A stretch of 64,000 bases of DNA from Bacteroidota bacterium. Lineage in GTDB: Bacteria > Bacteroidota > Ignavibacteria > Kapaibacteriales > Kapaibacteriaceae. Below are positions 44,055-52,345 of the stretch, in pieces. Location: assembly GCA_018266735.1 (NCBI GenBank), contig JAFDZT010000004.1, forward strand, positions 62,001-126,000, written 5' to 3'. The position numbers were made by a program, and so were the translations under genes. Every line of letters starts with the position of its first letter. Within the stretch, counting starts at the first letter, position 1. The notes under the pieces were generated by a model. The model did not search any database. It saw only the letters and a program-made list of their open reading frames with translations, and was not told the origin of the DNA.

Positions 44055-46325
44055 TCATCTCCGGGCATACGACCAGTGTGTGTATTCCGCGAGGAGAGGG
44101 CAAAAGCTGCGTTTCGCAAACTCGGTGTTGCCGTATCGTCGATAGTACGTTCTGAATGCAGCGTGGTCGTTCTTCTTGGTCGGCCATTGGTGAGAGAACT
44201 GAACTGGTGCATCCTGAAGGAATGCACTGCGGTTTTCTTCGCACAATGCCAGCATGAACTCGGCTTCACTACGCTCTTCCGTCGACGAGGCAGCTTCTCT
44301 CGCTCTTTGATAGGCGTTGATAGAGCGCTCTAACAGATAGTAGTCCTTGTTCGAACCATTGTACGTTGATGTAACCGACATTGGAGGTAGAGAACTGTAG
44401 AACAACGAAGGCCAGTAAGGAACGGCACGTCCGGAATGCATTTCGTCACTTCGCGACGATCTCGACAAGTACCATGCACTTCCGAAGTACGAGATGCTGT
44501 ACAGCGCGTGAGCCCGGTCAAGTAACGTTCTCGCAGTTACGTTCTTTACGATTGCCATGCGTTCCAGTCTGGCAAGACTATCATACAGCACAGATGCCTT
44601 CCATCGTTTGATGACAGTGCGACGTCTTCCTACCCACCGAGGATAGAACGGGTCAAGTTCATTGATGTCTGAAATGAACGTATCTCCAAACGCGGGCGCA
44701 TTCTCACACACTCTTGCCGAAGCAGCCGCTTCTGCAAACCGTCCCTCGGCACAGTATGCTAGGGACAACAACTGATGAATGCTTTGAAGTGATGAAGGAA
44801 TGCTGCTCTTCAACAGCTCGTGAACGTTTGGCAGCGTGTCACCCTGAAGGATCGAGAGGATCTCTTTCAGAGTCGTCGACGTCATGACCGACTCCCAAGG
44901 TCCCGACCACCAACCCGTTGGTCCGAACGTGCTAAAGAGCGCTGCCATTGCGAAACTCCCCCTCTTCGCATATGCACCAGAAGCGAGTTGGGCGAGCGAG
45001 GAAACAACCCGTTTCGAGGATGTATCACATGATGCTTCAGGCTCGTGGTTCAGGGCTTTCAAGAGCGATGCCAATCGTTCTGCATCGTCTCGACTATGAA
45101 TTCTGTCCGTTGAGATGTAGTGGAAGGCGAGAATGGTTGAATACTGATACTCAAGCGCTGGCGTAGGACGGTATTTGATCGACATAAGTCGCCTGTATGC
45201 CGCATCGTGGGCATGGCGAAGTGTGGCGCATTGTGCAAGCATTAAACCGATATGGCAATTCCACTCTGCATTGCCAGTTGGCAACGTCGAAGCCAGAAAG
45301 GACTCCAGCTCACGGACACGGTGCGGTTCTAACGTACGTCGCTCTTCCCAACCAGGACCACTCAAGTAATCTTCAATTTTGTTGAGCTCCCTTGTTGCAA
45401 GGAAGAGCCAATACCGAGACGTGCGATCTAAGCGGTACACCCGACGCACATCGACCATTCTAGAACTCGGATCACGCATTGCGACCATTGTGAGCAACAA
45501 GACTCGCTCCTTACGTGATGCTCTTGCGAACGTCTGCTCGAGAGCGGCAGTGTCCGTATTGAACAATTGCAAGGCTCGGCGTCGCTTCGACGGGCAGCGA
45601 TCGAACACTTCACACAGCGCGAGATTCGCATCGACAGGTCGGTGCACAGCATTCAATGCCTGAGCGTAGCGAAGGAGTATCCACCGATGGATGGTCGATG
45701 ACGACTTTCCATGACCGATCTCGCGATCGAGCAACCATACGACGTTCGAATCCACTGGGTAAGCGCGCAACCACTGATAGATGTATCGCTGACGCAACCA
45801 CGTGGGCATTCTTTTCGAGAGCCCCTTCTCCAGCAGGCCACGAACTGTCGTGTAGTGTTGTTCAAGATTGTACACCCACGTGGAACTCAACTCCAAACGT
45901 TCCATCTCCTTCGCCAACAGGATGTAGTTCAGCACGTGGACATTCTCGGGCTTCAACACATACGTAATGAAGGAATTGTCTGAGTATCGTGAAGGTCCTG
46001 ATCCGCCATACATCACAGCGAAGAACTCCTCGGGAGCCGTTCCATACAAGATCGTTTCTACGTCCTTTCTCCGCACAGATGATCCAAGCACTTCCATCCA
46101 GTCATCAACGTTGGCCGATGCGTCCTTACCTGATGGATCGTACGAAGTGACGCTTCGTTCATACCCCCAGGTAAAGAACCAGGCTCGAAGATCTTCCAGA
46201 CCTCGAATACTACCGGTTGTAAGGAGTAATTGCATGTCGTCTCTGGTGTACGGTTCCACGCATGCAGGCAATTCCACCTGCAAAAGCAAGAAGAGTGCAA
46301 ATGACACGACAATTCGCTTGATCAT
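44055..46325 (-). CDS. Large exported protein of unknown function, TPR-like
   Basis: The 756-residue product begins with a signal peptide (MIKRIVVSFALFLLLQVELPAC). The rest is mostly helical with regularly placed Leu/Ala/Tyr pairs (AKEMERLELSSTWVYNLEQH, RWILLRYAQALNAVHRPVDANLA, INAYQRAREAASSTEERSEAEFM) that resemble TPR or SEL1-type repeats. I do not recognise the family. Its ATG overlaps the upstream lipoprotein stop (ATGA), so the two are translationally coupled. The local GC content looks lower than in neighbouring operons. The 3' end faces the efflux operon across 21 bp. Confidence 0.7.
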   Translation of the reverse strand: MIKRIVVSFALFLLLQVELPACVEPYTRDDMQLLLTTGSIRGLEDLRAWFFTWGYERSVTSYDPSGKDASANVDDWMEVLGSSVRRKDVETILYGTAPEEFFAVMYGGSGPSRYSDNSFITYVLKPENVHVLNYILLAKEMERLELSSTWVYNLEQHYTTVRGLLEKGLSKRMPTWLRQRYIYQWLRAYPVDSNVVWLLDREIGHGKSSSTIHRWILLRYAQALNAVHRPVDANLALCEVFDRCPSKRRRALQLFNTDTAALEQTFARASRKERVLLLTMVAMRDPSSRMVDVRRVYRLDRTSRYWLFLATRELNKIEDYLSGPGWEERRTLEPHRVRELESFLASTLPTGNAEWNCHIGLMLAQCATLRHAHDAAYRRLMSIKYRPTPALEYQYSTILAFHYISTDRIHSRDDAERLASLLKALNHEPEASCDTSSKRVVSSLAQLASGAYAKRGSFAMAALFSTFGPTGWWSGPWESVMTSTTLKEILSILQGDTLPNVHELLKSSIPSSLQSIHQLLSLAYCAEGRFAEAAASARVCENAPAFGDTFISDINELDPFYPRWVGRRRTVIKRWKASVLYDSLARLERMAIVKNVTARTLLDRAHALYSISYFGSAWYLSRSSRSDEMHSGRAVPYWPSLFYSSLPPMSVTSTYNGSNKDYYLLERSINAYQRAREAASSTEERSEAEFMLALCEENRSAFLQDAPVQFSHQWPTKKNDHAAFRTYYRRYGNTEFAKRSFCPLLAEYTHWSYARR

Positions 46326-47356
46326 TGCTCTGCCAGTATGCGGTGAAGTGTACCAACGCCAATTCGATCGATCTCTACCGTATCGAAGGCAAAGAGTGTT
46401 GTACCGACAATGCGATCATTCGGGATGGTCCGGGCGACATGTTCGTGCATTGCATTGAGCACGTCAGGAGTTCCACCATCGACGCGGATCACATCAAGAG
46501 AATCGATGTGTTCATTGTCGATCATTGTGTCTGACAGAAACACGTGGCGACCAACTGAGAGGTTCGTGTGGATGATCCGACTCGAGTACCATCGATCATC
46601 CCCTCCGGTCAAATGGACAGATTGACGGAATATCGGATAGGCTACATCGAGTGCCACAGGATACGATTCCGCTGCTTTTGGGGTCACGAATTGTTTGAAT
46701 CGCTCGATAGACGCAACTGCATTCGTTGTCCAAGGATCACTATACGGCTCCATGTTGTAGCACATAAGAATGCCACGCTTCACAGGCGGGACTCCTGCAA
46801 GTGATGGGTTGTGGTACTGCCAGAGTCGGATCGTAGACTCAACAGATGTTGTTGGTAGCAACTCTTGAACAATTCGAAGCAAGCGGAAGAAGACCTTTCG
46901 CGTGTTCGGCGTCCAATCATAGTCAAGGAGCACGCGATCGAAGTGTGATCGCGGCGGAATACCTGCTGCCACATAAATTGCCGTGTCGACCTCCAACATA
47001 TATCGAACGAGCTTTTGGGCTAATGAACGAAGGTGAGAACTATCGTTGTCCCTACTCAGTACCTCTGGTACGATATACACCGTTGGCACGATCGAAAGCC
47101 CCCGAATCCTAAGTTCATTTCCGGTTTGGATCGGCTGTTGTGGGAACGCGGATTCGAGACGATATCCATCAACGTCAAGATATCGCACATAGAGCGTCGA
47201 TACACCTAAGTCGTCCAAACGTGCACGTTCCGTCTTATCAATACTGAACGTTGTTCGCCAATAGAACATGGACCTGCTATGCTCACCCGTGTTTTGCTGA
47301 ACACAGGAAGTCGTCAAACAGAAAACGCTACACAAGAGAATAAGGATGTATCGCAT
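46322..47356 (-). CDS. Exported lipoprotein, possible DUF3142-like TIM-barrel hydrolase
   Basis: The 344-residue lipoprotein has a lipobox (LTTSC) after MRYILILLCSVFC. Recognisable parts are FYWRTTFSIDKTERARLDDLG, VLLDYDWTPNTRKVFFRLLR, STIRLWQYHNPSLAGVPPV and RGILMCYNMEPY. The DYDW and RLWQY segments resemble barrel-fold glycosidase-like proteins such as DUF3142, but I am not certain. The ATG at 47356 is preceded by TATATTCG, close to TAnnTTTG, 4 nt away. It is the first gene of a two-gene operon with the TPR-like protein. Confidence 0.65.
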   Translation of the reverse strand: MRYILILLCSVFCLTTSCVQQNTGEHSRSMFYWRTTFSIDKTERARLDDLGVSTLYVRYLDVDGYRLESAFPQQPIQTGNELRIRGLSIVPTVYIVPEVLSRDNDSSHLRSLAQKLVRYMLEVDTAIYVAAGIPPRSHFDRVLLDYDWTPNTRKVFFRLLRIVQELLPTTSVESTIRLWQYHNPSLAGVPPVKRGILMCYNMEPYSDPWTTNAVASIERFKQFVTPKAAESYPVALDVAYPIFRQSVHLTGGDDRWYSSRIIHTNLSVGRHVFLSDTMIDNEHIDSLDVIRVDGGTPDVLNAMHEHVARTIPNDRIVGTTLFAFDTVEIDRIGVGTLHRILAEQ

Positions 47357-47360
47357 TCCC

Positions 47361-47368
47361 CGAATATA
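47361..47368 (-). promoter_or_regulatory. Near-consensus -7 element TATATTCG
   Basis: On the minus strand the sequence TATATTCG differs by one base from TAnnTTTG and ends 4 nt before the ATG at 47356. The spacing matches the exact copies before mntH, pntA1 and the efflux operon. Confidence 0.3.
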
Positions 47369-47393
47369 CGGCCGGCCGAGCGCCTCTCGCCGT

Positions 47394-48662
47394 CTACGTT
47401 TTTTGCTTTTTCTTTTTCGCAGCTGGAAACAAAATGTTGTTCAAGATCAACCGATACCCCGGCGAGTTCGGGTGAAGAGATAGGTCCGTTGCCGGGTCAC
47501 CAACGGCATGACGGTAGTCTTCGGGATCGTGGCCCCCATACCAAGTGAACGTTCCCCGACCGACGTTGCCGTGGATGTAGCGCACTTGATCCGTTCCATC
47601 GCGTTCACCCAGGATGGTCACGGATTTCTTGACGAGGTTCTTATGGTAGGCTGTGGTTTGACCGAGGAAACCCTTGACGACGTTCACGTGACATTGCGTG
47701 AGCATGGTCGGCACGGGATCGTACTTGGCCGAGAAGTCGAAGAGCGTGAACACGTCGTTCTCCTCGCCGCCTCCCAGGATCTCGTTCGCATCGCAATCGA
47801 TGTTCGAGTATTCGTACTGCATGGGATCGGTGATCACGCTGAAGTTCTGGAAGGCGAACGTGCGCGAAAAGTCGAGTTTTTTGTTGCAGAGCGGATCGGC
47901 AGGGTCGCCGTCGAACACGTCTTCCACAACATCCACACCGGCCGCGGCAAGGGCGATATCATACGTGTCGGTGGCACTGCACATGGCAAACATAAAGCCG
48001 CCGTTGGCCACGAAGTCGCGAATGGTCTCGACCACGGCCTTCTTCAATTCACTCACCTTTCGGTAGCCGAGCTTCTGCGCCGTGCTCTCGAGCAAGGCCA
48101 CTTGCTGAATGTACCAGGGTTGTGTGGCGGCCGACGCGTAGAACTTGCCGTACTGTCCGGTGAAATCTTCGTGGTGCAGGTGCAACCAATCGTACTCGGA
48201 CAGTTTGCCCTTCAGCACTTCCTCGTCCCACACCTTTTCATACTTGATCTCGGCATACTCCATGGCCAATGTCACGGCATCGTCCCAGGGTCGGAATCCC
48301 GGGGGGACGTAGACGGCAATGCGCGGTGCTTTTTCGAGTCGCACCACTTCCATGTTGTTCTTCTCCGACTGCACTTCCGCCAGGATCTGCACAGCCGTGG
48401 CGCCATCGATCCTCTCGAACATCACGCCCCTGATCCGACACTCCGCCGCCGTCGCGTCCGAGTAGTCCATCAGGAACGACCCACCCCGATAGTTCAGCAG
48501 CCACTCCACCGGTTCTTCCTTGAGCAGCACCCAGTAGGTGATCCCATAGGCCTTCAGATGGTTCGTTTGCGACACGTCCATCGGGATCAGGATCTTCTGC
48601 CCAAGCATTGGCAAGGTGGCAAGGAGGAAGAGAAGAGAACGGATGAGGAATACAGAATACAT
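47394..48662 (-). CDS. Secreted protein of a Bacteroidota family often mislabelled asparagine synthetase B
   Basis: This 422-residue product has a signal peptide (MYSVFLIRSLLFLLATLPMLG) followed by KILIPMDVSQTNHLKAYGITYW and VEWLLNYRGGSFLMDYSD, which I recognise from a conserved Bacteroidota family. Database entries often name it asparagine synthetase B, but no synthetase or glutamine-amidohydrolase domain of AsnB is present. The middle (FVANGGFMFAMCSATDTYDIALAAAGVD) looks like a GATase1/ThuA-type fold. It ends in a Lys-rich tail (AAKKKKQKT). The start is placed at 48662, because the upstream TTG lies in a repeat shared with the divergent gene. The biochemical role is unknown. Confidence 0.75.
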   Translation of the reverse strand: MYSVFLIRSLLFLLATLPMLGQKILIPMDVSQTNHLKAYGITYWVLLKEEPVEWLLNYRGGSFLMDYSDATAAECRIRGVMFERIDGATAVQILAEVQSEKNNMEVVRLEKAPRIAVYVPPGFRPWDDAVTLAMEYAEIKYEKVWDEEVLKGKLSEYDWLHLHHEDFTGQYGKFYASAATQPWYIQQVALLESTAQKLGYRKVSELKKAVVETIRDFVANGGFMFAMCSATDTYDIALAAAGVDVVEDVFDGDPADPLCNKKLDFSRTFAFQNFSVITDPMQYEYSNIDCDANEILGGGEENDVFTLFDFSAKYDPVPTMLTQCHVNVVKGFLGQTTAYHKNLVKKSVTILGERDGTDQVRYIHGNVGRGTFTWYGGHDPEDYRHAVGDPATDLSLHPNSPGYRLILNNILFPAAKKKKQKT

Positions 48663-48787
48663 GATCAAGAATGCGATCGGGGAAATGTCAAAATGCAGTA
48701 ACGGACTATGACAATCTACGCACCACTCTATTGAGTACTTGATTTTTGATCGTATTCTGTATTCTTGATCATGTATTCATTCCTCAT
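48643..48787. repeat. Inverted repeat across two divergent start codons
   Basis: The left arm (48643-48672) and right arm (48761-48787) share ATTCTTGATCATGTATTC exactly, then ATTCCTCAT after a 3-base difference. Each arm contains the ATG of its own gene, so the two proteins begin MYS and share FLI-like residues. The 88-bp spacer holds both promoters. GTATTCTGTATTC occurs twice here, and a further copy lies at 38523. Confidence 0.85.
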
Positions 48788-49433
48788 CATTTCCTCCCTC
48801 TGGATCACGGCCCTCGCCTCGTCCCTCGCCGGTCCCATCACCTGGTGGTCCCCGCTGCAAGTGGCCGTCATCGCCTACCTCTACACCGGGCTCTTCATCA
48901 CGGCGCACGATGCCATGCATGGTACAGCGGTCCGGTCCAAACGCGGTAACACGATCATTGGCACCATCTGCGCCCTGCTCTATGCCGGCATGCAGTATGG
49001 TCGGCTCTACCGGAACCACCACCTGCATCATGCCCATCCGGCCGATGGTCAGGCCGATCCCGACTATCACCCCTCCAACAAGCTCATTCCCTGGTACCTG
49101 ACGTTCATGTGGCGCTACGCCACCATCTCGCAGGTGCTGGTGATGGCCGTGGCCTTCAATGTGCTCAAGATCTGGGTGGCCGAGCCGAACCTGTGGCTCT
49201 TTTGGATCCTCCCCGCCTTCCTTTCCTCCTTCCAGCTCTTTTATGTGGGCACCTACCGTCCGCACCGCATGCCCCAGCAGCCGGCCCTACCGCACAATGC
49301 TCGGACGATGCGTCGGAACCACCTGGTGGCCATGCTCACCTGCTATTTCTTCGGCTATCATCAGGAGCATCATTTGTCGCCCGGCACCCCCTGGTGGAGG
49401 CTCTGGCGCGTGAAGGATGCGGCGAGGGGGTAG
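48771..49433 (+). CDS. crtW: Fatty-acid-desaturase-fold enzyme, probable CrtW-type beta-carotene ketolase
   Basis: The 220-residue membrane enzyme has the three histidine clusters of the family: HDAMHG near residue 47, HHLHHAHP near 83, and HQEHH near 200. Four helices flank them, and the length matches CrtW (about 240). CrtW inserts 4-keto groups into beta-carotene-type carotenoids using O2. No other carotenoid gene is in the window, so it is an isolated gene here. The start at 48771 uses ATG; the upstream TTG lies in the inverted repeat. Confidence 0.85.
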   Translation: MYSFLIISSLWITALASSLAGPITWWSPLQVAVIAYLYTGLFITAHDAMHGTAVRSKRGNTIIGTICALLYAGMQYGRLYRNHHLHHAHPADGQADPDYHPSNKLIPWYLTFMWRYATISQVLVMAVAFNVLKIWVAEPNLWLFWILPAFLSSFQLFYVGTYRPHRMPQQPALPHNARTMRRNHLVAMLTCYFFGYHQEHHLSPGTPWWRLWRVKDAARG

Positions 49434-49474
49434 CCATTCTTTCGTATTTTGGGGACGGAACCAAAGGCCACCAC

Positions 49475-49906
49475 ATGCTCACACAACAAGACATTGTCAC
49501 GATCACAGGCGTTCTCGGTCCGGCGGAAGAGCTGGGCGGGAACACGTGGTTCTGGAACATTCGCGACACGTCCACCGGACGCGTCCTTGCGCTATCCATT
49601 TCGCTTGGCGTCGACCTCGGCGGCGAGTCAACGGGAACGCTCGTCTCTGCTCAAACGCATCAAGGCTACTTGGAACTACACGACGTCACGGCCTTCCTGT
49701 GCATCGAGCCCGACGAAGTGATGTTCATCACCAAGCGTAACGAAGCCTTCTCGAGTCTCGTCGTCGGCTCCTCCTGCACCTGCTCGTTGTACTCGAACAT
49801 CCGGTCGACGCTCCTCAAGCAAGACCTCACGGAACTCGATCCGAGCGTGCTCATGGCCGCCATGCAGCTCTCCTTGGCCGACTCCCTGTTGGAGTCGTTG
49901 TCCTAA
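49475..49906 (+). CDS. Small conserved-looking protein of unknown function
   Basis: The 143-residue protein has no signal peptide and no recognised domain. Two Cys lie close together in SSCTCSLYSN, another in LCIEPDE. Acidic residues dominate. The ATG at 49475 starts the frame after the ketolase stop; its stop TAA shares the A of the ybeY ATG (TAATG), so it is coupled to ybeY and may share its transcript. Composition is normal for the window. Confidence 0.6.
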   Translation: MLTQQDIVTITGVLGPAEELGGNTWFWNIRDTSTGRVLALSISLGVDLGGESTGTLVSAQTHQGYLELHDVTAFLCIEPDEVMFITKRNEAFSSLVVGSSCTCSLYSNIRSTLLKQDLTELDPSVLMAAMQLSLADSLLESLS

Positions 49907-50322
49907 TGCCCATCGACGTCACCGTGACCAATGCCTCCGGTCTGCGCTATCGTGGCAAGCAAGCCATGATGGATGCCGTGAAGAAGGCCTTGAAGGGAGA
50001 AGGGGTCAAGGCGGCAGCCGTGGATGTGATCCTGCTAAGCGACGCGTCGATCCACGACATGAACAAGAAGTTTCTGAAGCATGATTATCCGACCGACGTG
50101 ATCACGTTTCCGCTGGAGGATCGGCCGTTGACGGGAGAGATCTACATTTCGGTGGAAACGGCATCAGAGCAGGCCGCCGAGTATGGCGTCACACTCACGA
50201 ACGAGCTCTGTCGTCTTGCCATCCATGGCGCGCTGCACTTGGTCGGCCACGACGATGCGACCAAGGCACAGCGCGAGCAGATGCACAACCTCGAAAACCG
50301 CTATTTGAATGGGATCGCATGA
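49906..50322 (+). CDS. ybeY: Endoribonuclease YbeY (rRNA maturation factor)
   Basis: The 138-residue product has the UPF0054/YbeY fold with KHDYPTDVITFPL and the metal-binding segment HGALHLVGHDDATKAQ. Most YbeY proteins carry three His (HGxLHLxGYDH). Here the third position is Asp and the preceding Tyr is His; Asp at that place is typical for Bacteroidota. It acts with Era and S11 in 16S rRNA 3'-end maturation and ribosome quality control. It overlaps smg by ATGA. Confidence 0.93.
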   Translation: MPIDVTVTNASGLRYRGKQAMMDAVKKALKGEGVKAAAVDVILLSDASIHDMNKKFLKHDYPTDVITFPLEDRPLTGEIYISVETASEQAAEYGVTLTNELCRLAIHGALHLVGHDDATKAQREQMHNLENRYLNGIA

Positions 50323-50795
50323 CCGATCGCTACGCTTTTGAACGCATCATGGAGATCATTGCCCTTGTCATCGCCGATGTCCGGCACGACCAGGCCATCC
50401 CCTCCGGTACACTTGACGAGTTGCATAAACTCGGCTACACCGAGAGCGAGATCTCAGCCGCCATTTCGTGGATCCTTGAACGCAGCGCCTCGGTAGGCGC
50501 AAAGGACGGACGGATCACCCCCACAGCCCCCGGTTCCTTCCGCGTCCTCCACGGCATCGAGCAAGATCTACTCACCACCGAAGCGTGGGGTCTGCTCCTC
50601 ATCTACCGCGACCTTGGTTTCCTCACGGCCGACGATGTGGAATCCATCCTCGAGCGCGCCGTGGTGATGGGCACGGAAATGGGCGTTGGCGAACACGAAC
50701 TCAAGAGTTTGATCGCCGCCTACGTCCTCCATCAACAACCCATTCCGCAGAGTGGCAGTCGGTCGTTGTTGCTGGGGAATGATACGATCCATTGA
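50319..50795 (+). CDS. smg: Smg/DUF494-family protein
   Basis: The 158-residue protein matches the Smg (DUF494) family, with TTEAWGLLLIYRDLGFLTADDVESILERAVVMG and a C-terminal LKSLIAAYVLHQQP. Function is unknown; in E. coli smg lies near def and dprA. Its ATG overlaps the ybeY stop, and its stop is 16 bp before tRNA-Arg. The last residues are SRSLLLGNDTIH. Confidence 0.85.
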   Translation: MTDRYAFERIMEIIALVIADVRHDQAIPSGTLDELHKLGYTESEISAAISWILERSASVGAKDGRITPTAPGSFRVLHGIEQDLLTTEAWGLLLIYRDLGFLTADDVESILERAVVMGTEMGVGEHELKSLIAAYVLHQQPIPQSGSRSLLLGNDTIH

Positions 50796-50811
50796 GACGA
50801 CAACCACCCCT

Positions 50812-50885
50812 GGCCTCGTAGTTCAGCTGGACAGAACGCAGGTTTCCTAAACCTGATGTCGGAGGTTCGAGTCCTCTCGAGGCCA
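50812..50885 (+). tRNA. tRNA-Arg (anticodon CCU)
   Basis: The acceptor stem GGCCTCG (50812-50818) pairs with CGAGGCC (50878-50884), followed by discriminator A. The anticodon stem CAGGT/ACCTG encloses the loop TTCCTAA, so the anticodon is CCT and decodes AGG. The T arm is GGAGG-TTCGAGT-CCTCT. The CCA end is not encoded. A tyrosine integrase gene starts 194 bp after it, so its 3' end is a likely integration site. Confidence 0.95.
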
Positions 50886-51010
50886 CTTTACTGCATTTAG
50901 ATGACCGTTCCTGAAATGTGAAGAACTCCGTAAGTGCTTGTCATATTTGATATTGCATCATTTTGACAAGTCATGGCGATTCAGGACATTCCACCGAGAT
51001 TCAATATTTT

Positions 51011-51070
51011 CGTCAGCAATTCCGTCAGCAGTGCAGCTGACGGTCACTCTCGATGTTCTACTGCTGACGG
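51011..51070 (+). promoter_or_regulatory. Alternative hairpins in the integrase leader
   Basis: The heptamer CGTCAGC occurs at 51011 and 51023, and its complement GCTGACG at 51036 and 51063. CCGTCAGC (51022-51029) can pair with GCTGACGG at 51036-51043 around six bases. CCGTCAGCAG (51022-51031) can instead pair perfectly with CTGCTGACGG (51061-51070), and the latter is followed at once by TTTTCT. The second hairpin looks like an intrinsic terminator 9 bp before the integrase ATG; the first would prevent it. Confidence 0.55.
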
Positions 51071-51079
51071 TTTTCTACC

Positions 51080-52345
51080 ATGCGTCTGACGTTCTATACT
51101 GACCGCAAGGATGCCCCCATTACGGCCATCATGGTCAACGTGGCCTTTGCCGGCCAACGCTTCCGTTTCAGCACAGGCGTAAGCATCCCCCCTGAACACT
51201 GGAACCACGATGCACAGGAAGTGCGGAAGGCAGACGCGAATCGCGCCGCACACAACAAACGGTTGGCGGCAGTGCAGGCAGAGATGCGCTCTGCCTATAA
51301 CGACATTAGCTTCGGAGCGGACGGTAAGGTTGTCAGCAAGGATGCCCTGAAGCTGTTCACGGAGCGCATCAAGACCTTCCTGGACGGCAGTCAGAACGCC
51401 TTGGCGAAAGATGATGTCCAACACCAGTTCGAACGCTTCATCCGTGAGTACCGCAAATCGCATGGTGGTGGGCTGATCACCAACGAAACGCTGGGCACGT
51501 CAACGATCAACCGGTACAAGCTCGTGCAACGTCGCCTTCGAGACTTTGCGCTAAAGGAACGACTCGATCTCACGTTCGATGCCATTGACGCTCGCTTCTA
51601 TCGTGCCTTCGTGACATGGTTGTCGGAGGACGTGGGTGTAAAGGATTCATCCGTTGGGAACCACATCAAGGTCATCAAAACATTCATGCGATGGGCAGAG
51701 GACCAAGGCCTTCATGCGAACAAGGCGTATGTGCGGTTCTTCAAGCCGGAGTCCATCGGCGACACCATTGCTCTCTCCTCGCGCGAGCTACGAATGATCC
51801 GCGACGTCGACCTGTCGGACAGTCTCAAGCTCCAGCGTGTACGAGACCACTTCCTCATGCAGACCTATACCGGTCTGCGGTATGGCGATCTGATCAAACT
51901 CCAACCTCAGCACTTCGATCTTGCCAACGGATTCATCCACGTACCGATCACAAAGACGGACACGCGACCGATCATTCCTATCTCACCTCCGTTGAGAGTC
52001 CTCCTTGCGAGCTATCCATCATTACTCTTCGAGTTCAATAGCTCGGTGAAGGCGAATGTCTACCTCAAGGAACTCGGCAAGAGAGCAGGACTTGACTCCC
52101 CTGTTGTGATCGGGTATTCAAAGAACGGTCAGCGTATCGAAGAAACCGTACCCAAGTACCACGAGCTCACCACGCACGTCGCACGTCGCTCATTCGTGAC
52201 CATCTCGCTTGAGTTCGGAGTGCAAGAGTCCATCATCCGTCATGTAACAGGCCACAAGACCGGCGACGTGCTTGGCAAGCACTATGCAAAGCCCAACCAC
52301 GACACAGTACGAGACACCATTTGTGAAGCATGGAGGAAGCTATGA
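51080..52345 (+). CDS. Tyrosine-type site-specific integrase
   Basis: The 421-residue protein has an N-terminal arm-binding/SAM-like part (about 1-200) and a catalytic domain with the family residues: Arg in TYTGLRYGDL, Lys in ITKTDTRP, HVAR (His-x-x-Arg), His in VTGHKTGDV, and the nucleophile Tyr in KHYAKPN. The architecture (phage integrase SAM-like then catalytic) is common in Bacteroidota. It should catalyse integration at the neighbouring tRNA-Arg gene. Its leader contains competing hairpins, so expression may be tightly controlled. It overlaps the next gene by ATGA. Confidence 0.93.
   Translation: MRLTFYTDRKDAPITAIMVNVAFAGQRFRFSTGVSIPPEHWNHDAQEVRKADANRAAHNKRLAAVQAEMRSAYNDISFGADGKVVSKDALKLFTERIKTFLDGSQNALAKDDVQHQFERFIREYRKSHGGGLITNETLGTSTINRYKLVQRRLRDFALKERLDLTFDAIDARFYRAFVTWLSEDVGVKDSSVGNHIKVIKTFMRWAEDQGLHANKAYVRFFKPESIGDTIALSSRELRMIRDVDLSDSLKLQRVRDHFLMQTYTGLRYGDLIKLQPQHFDLANGFIHVPITKTDTRPIIPISPPLRVLLASYPSLLFEFNSSVKANVYLKELGKRAGLDSPVVIGYSKNGQRIEETVPKYHELTTHVARRSFVTISLEFGVQESIIRHVTGHKTGDVLGKHYAKPNHDTVRDTICEAWRKL

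Noticed and set aside
47508-48701. 397-codon plus-strand open frame opposite the secreted family protein
   Set aside because: No domain or start site, and it covers the conserved minus-strand gene.
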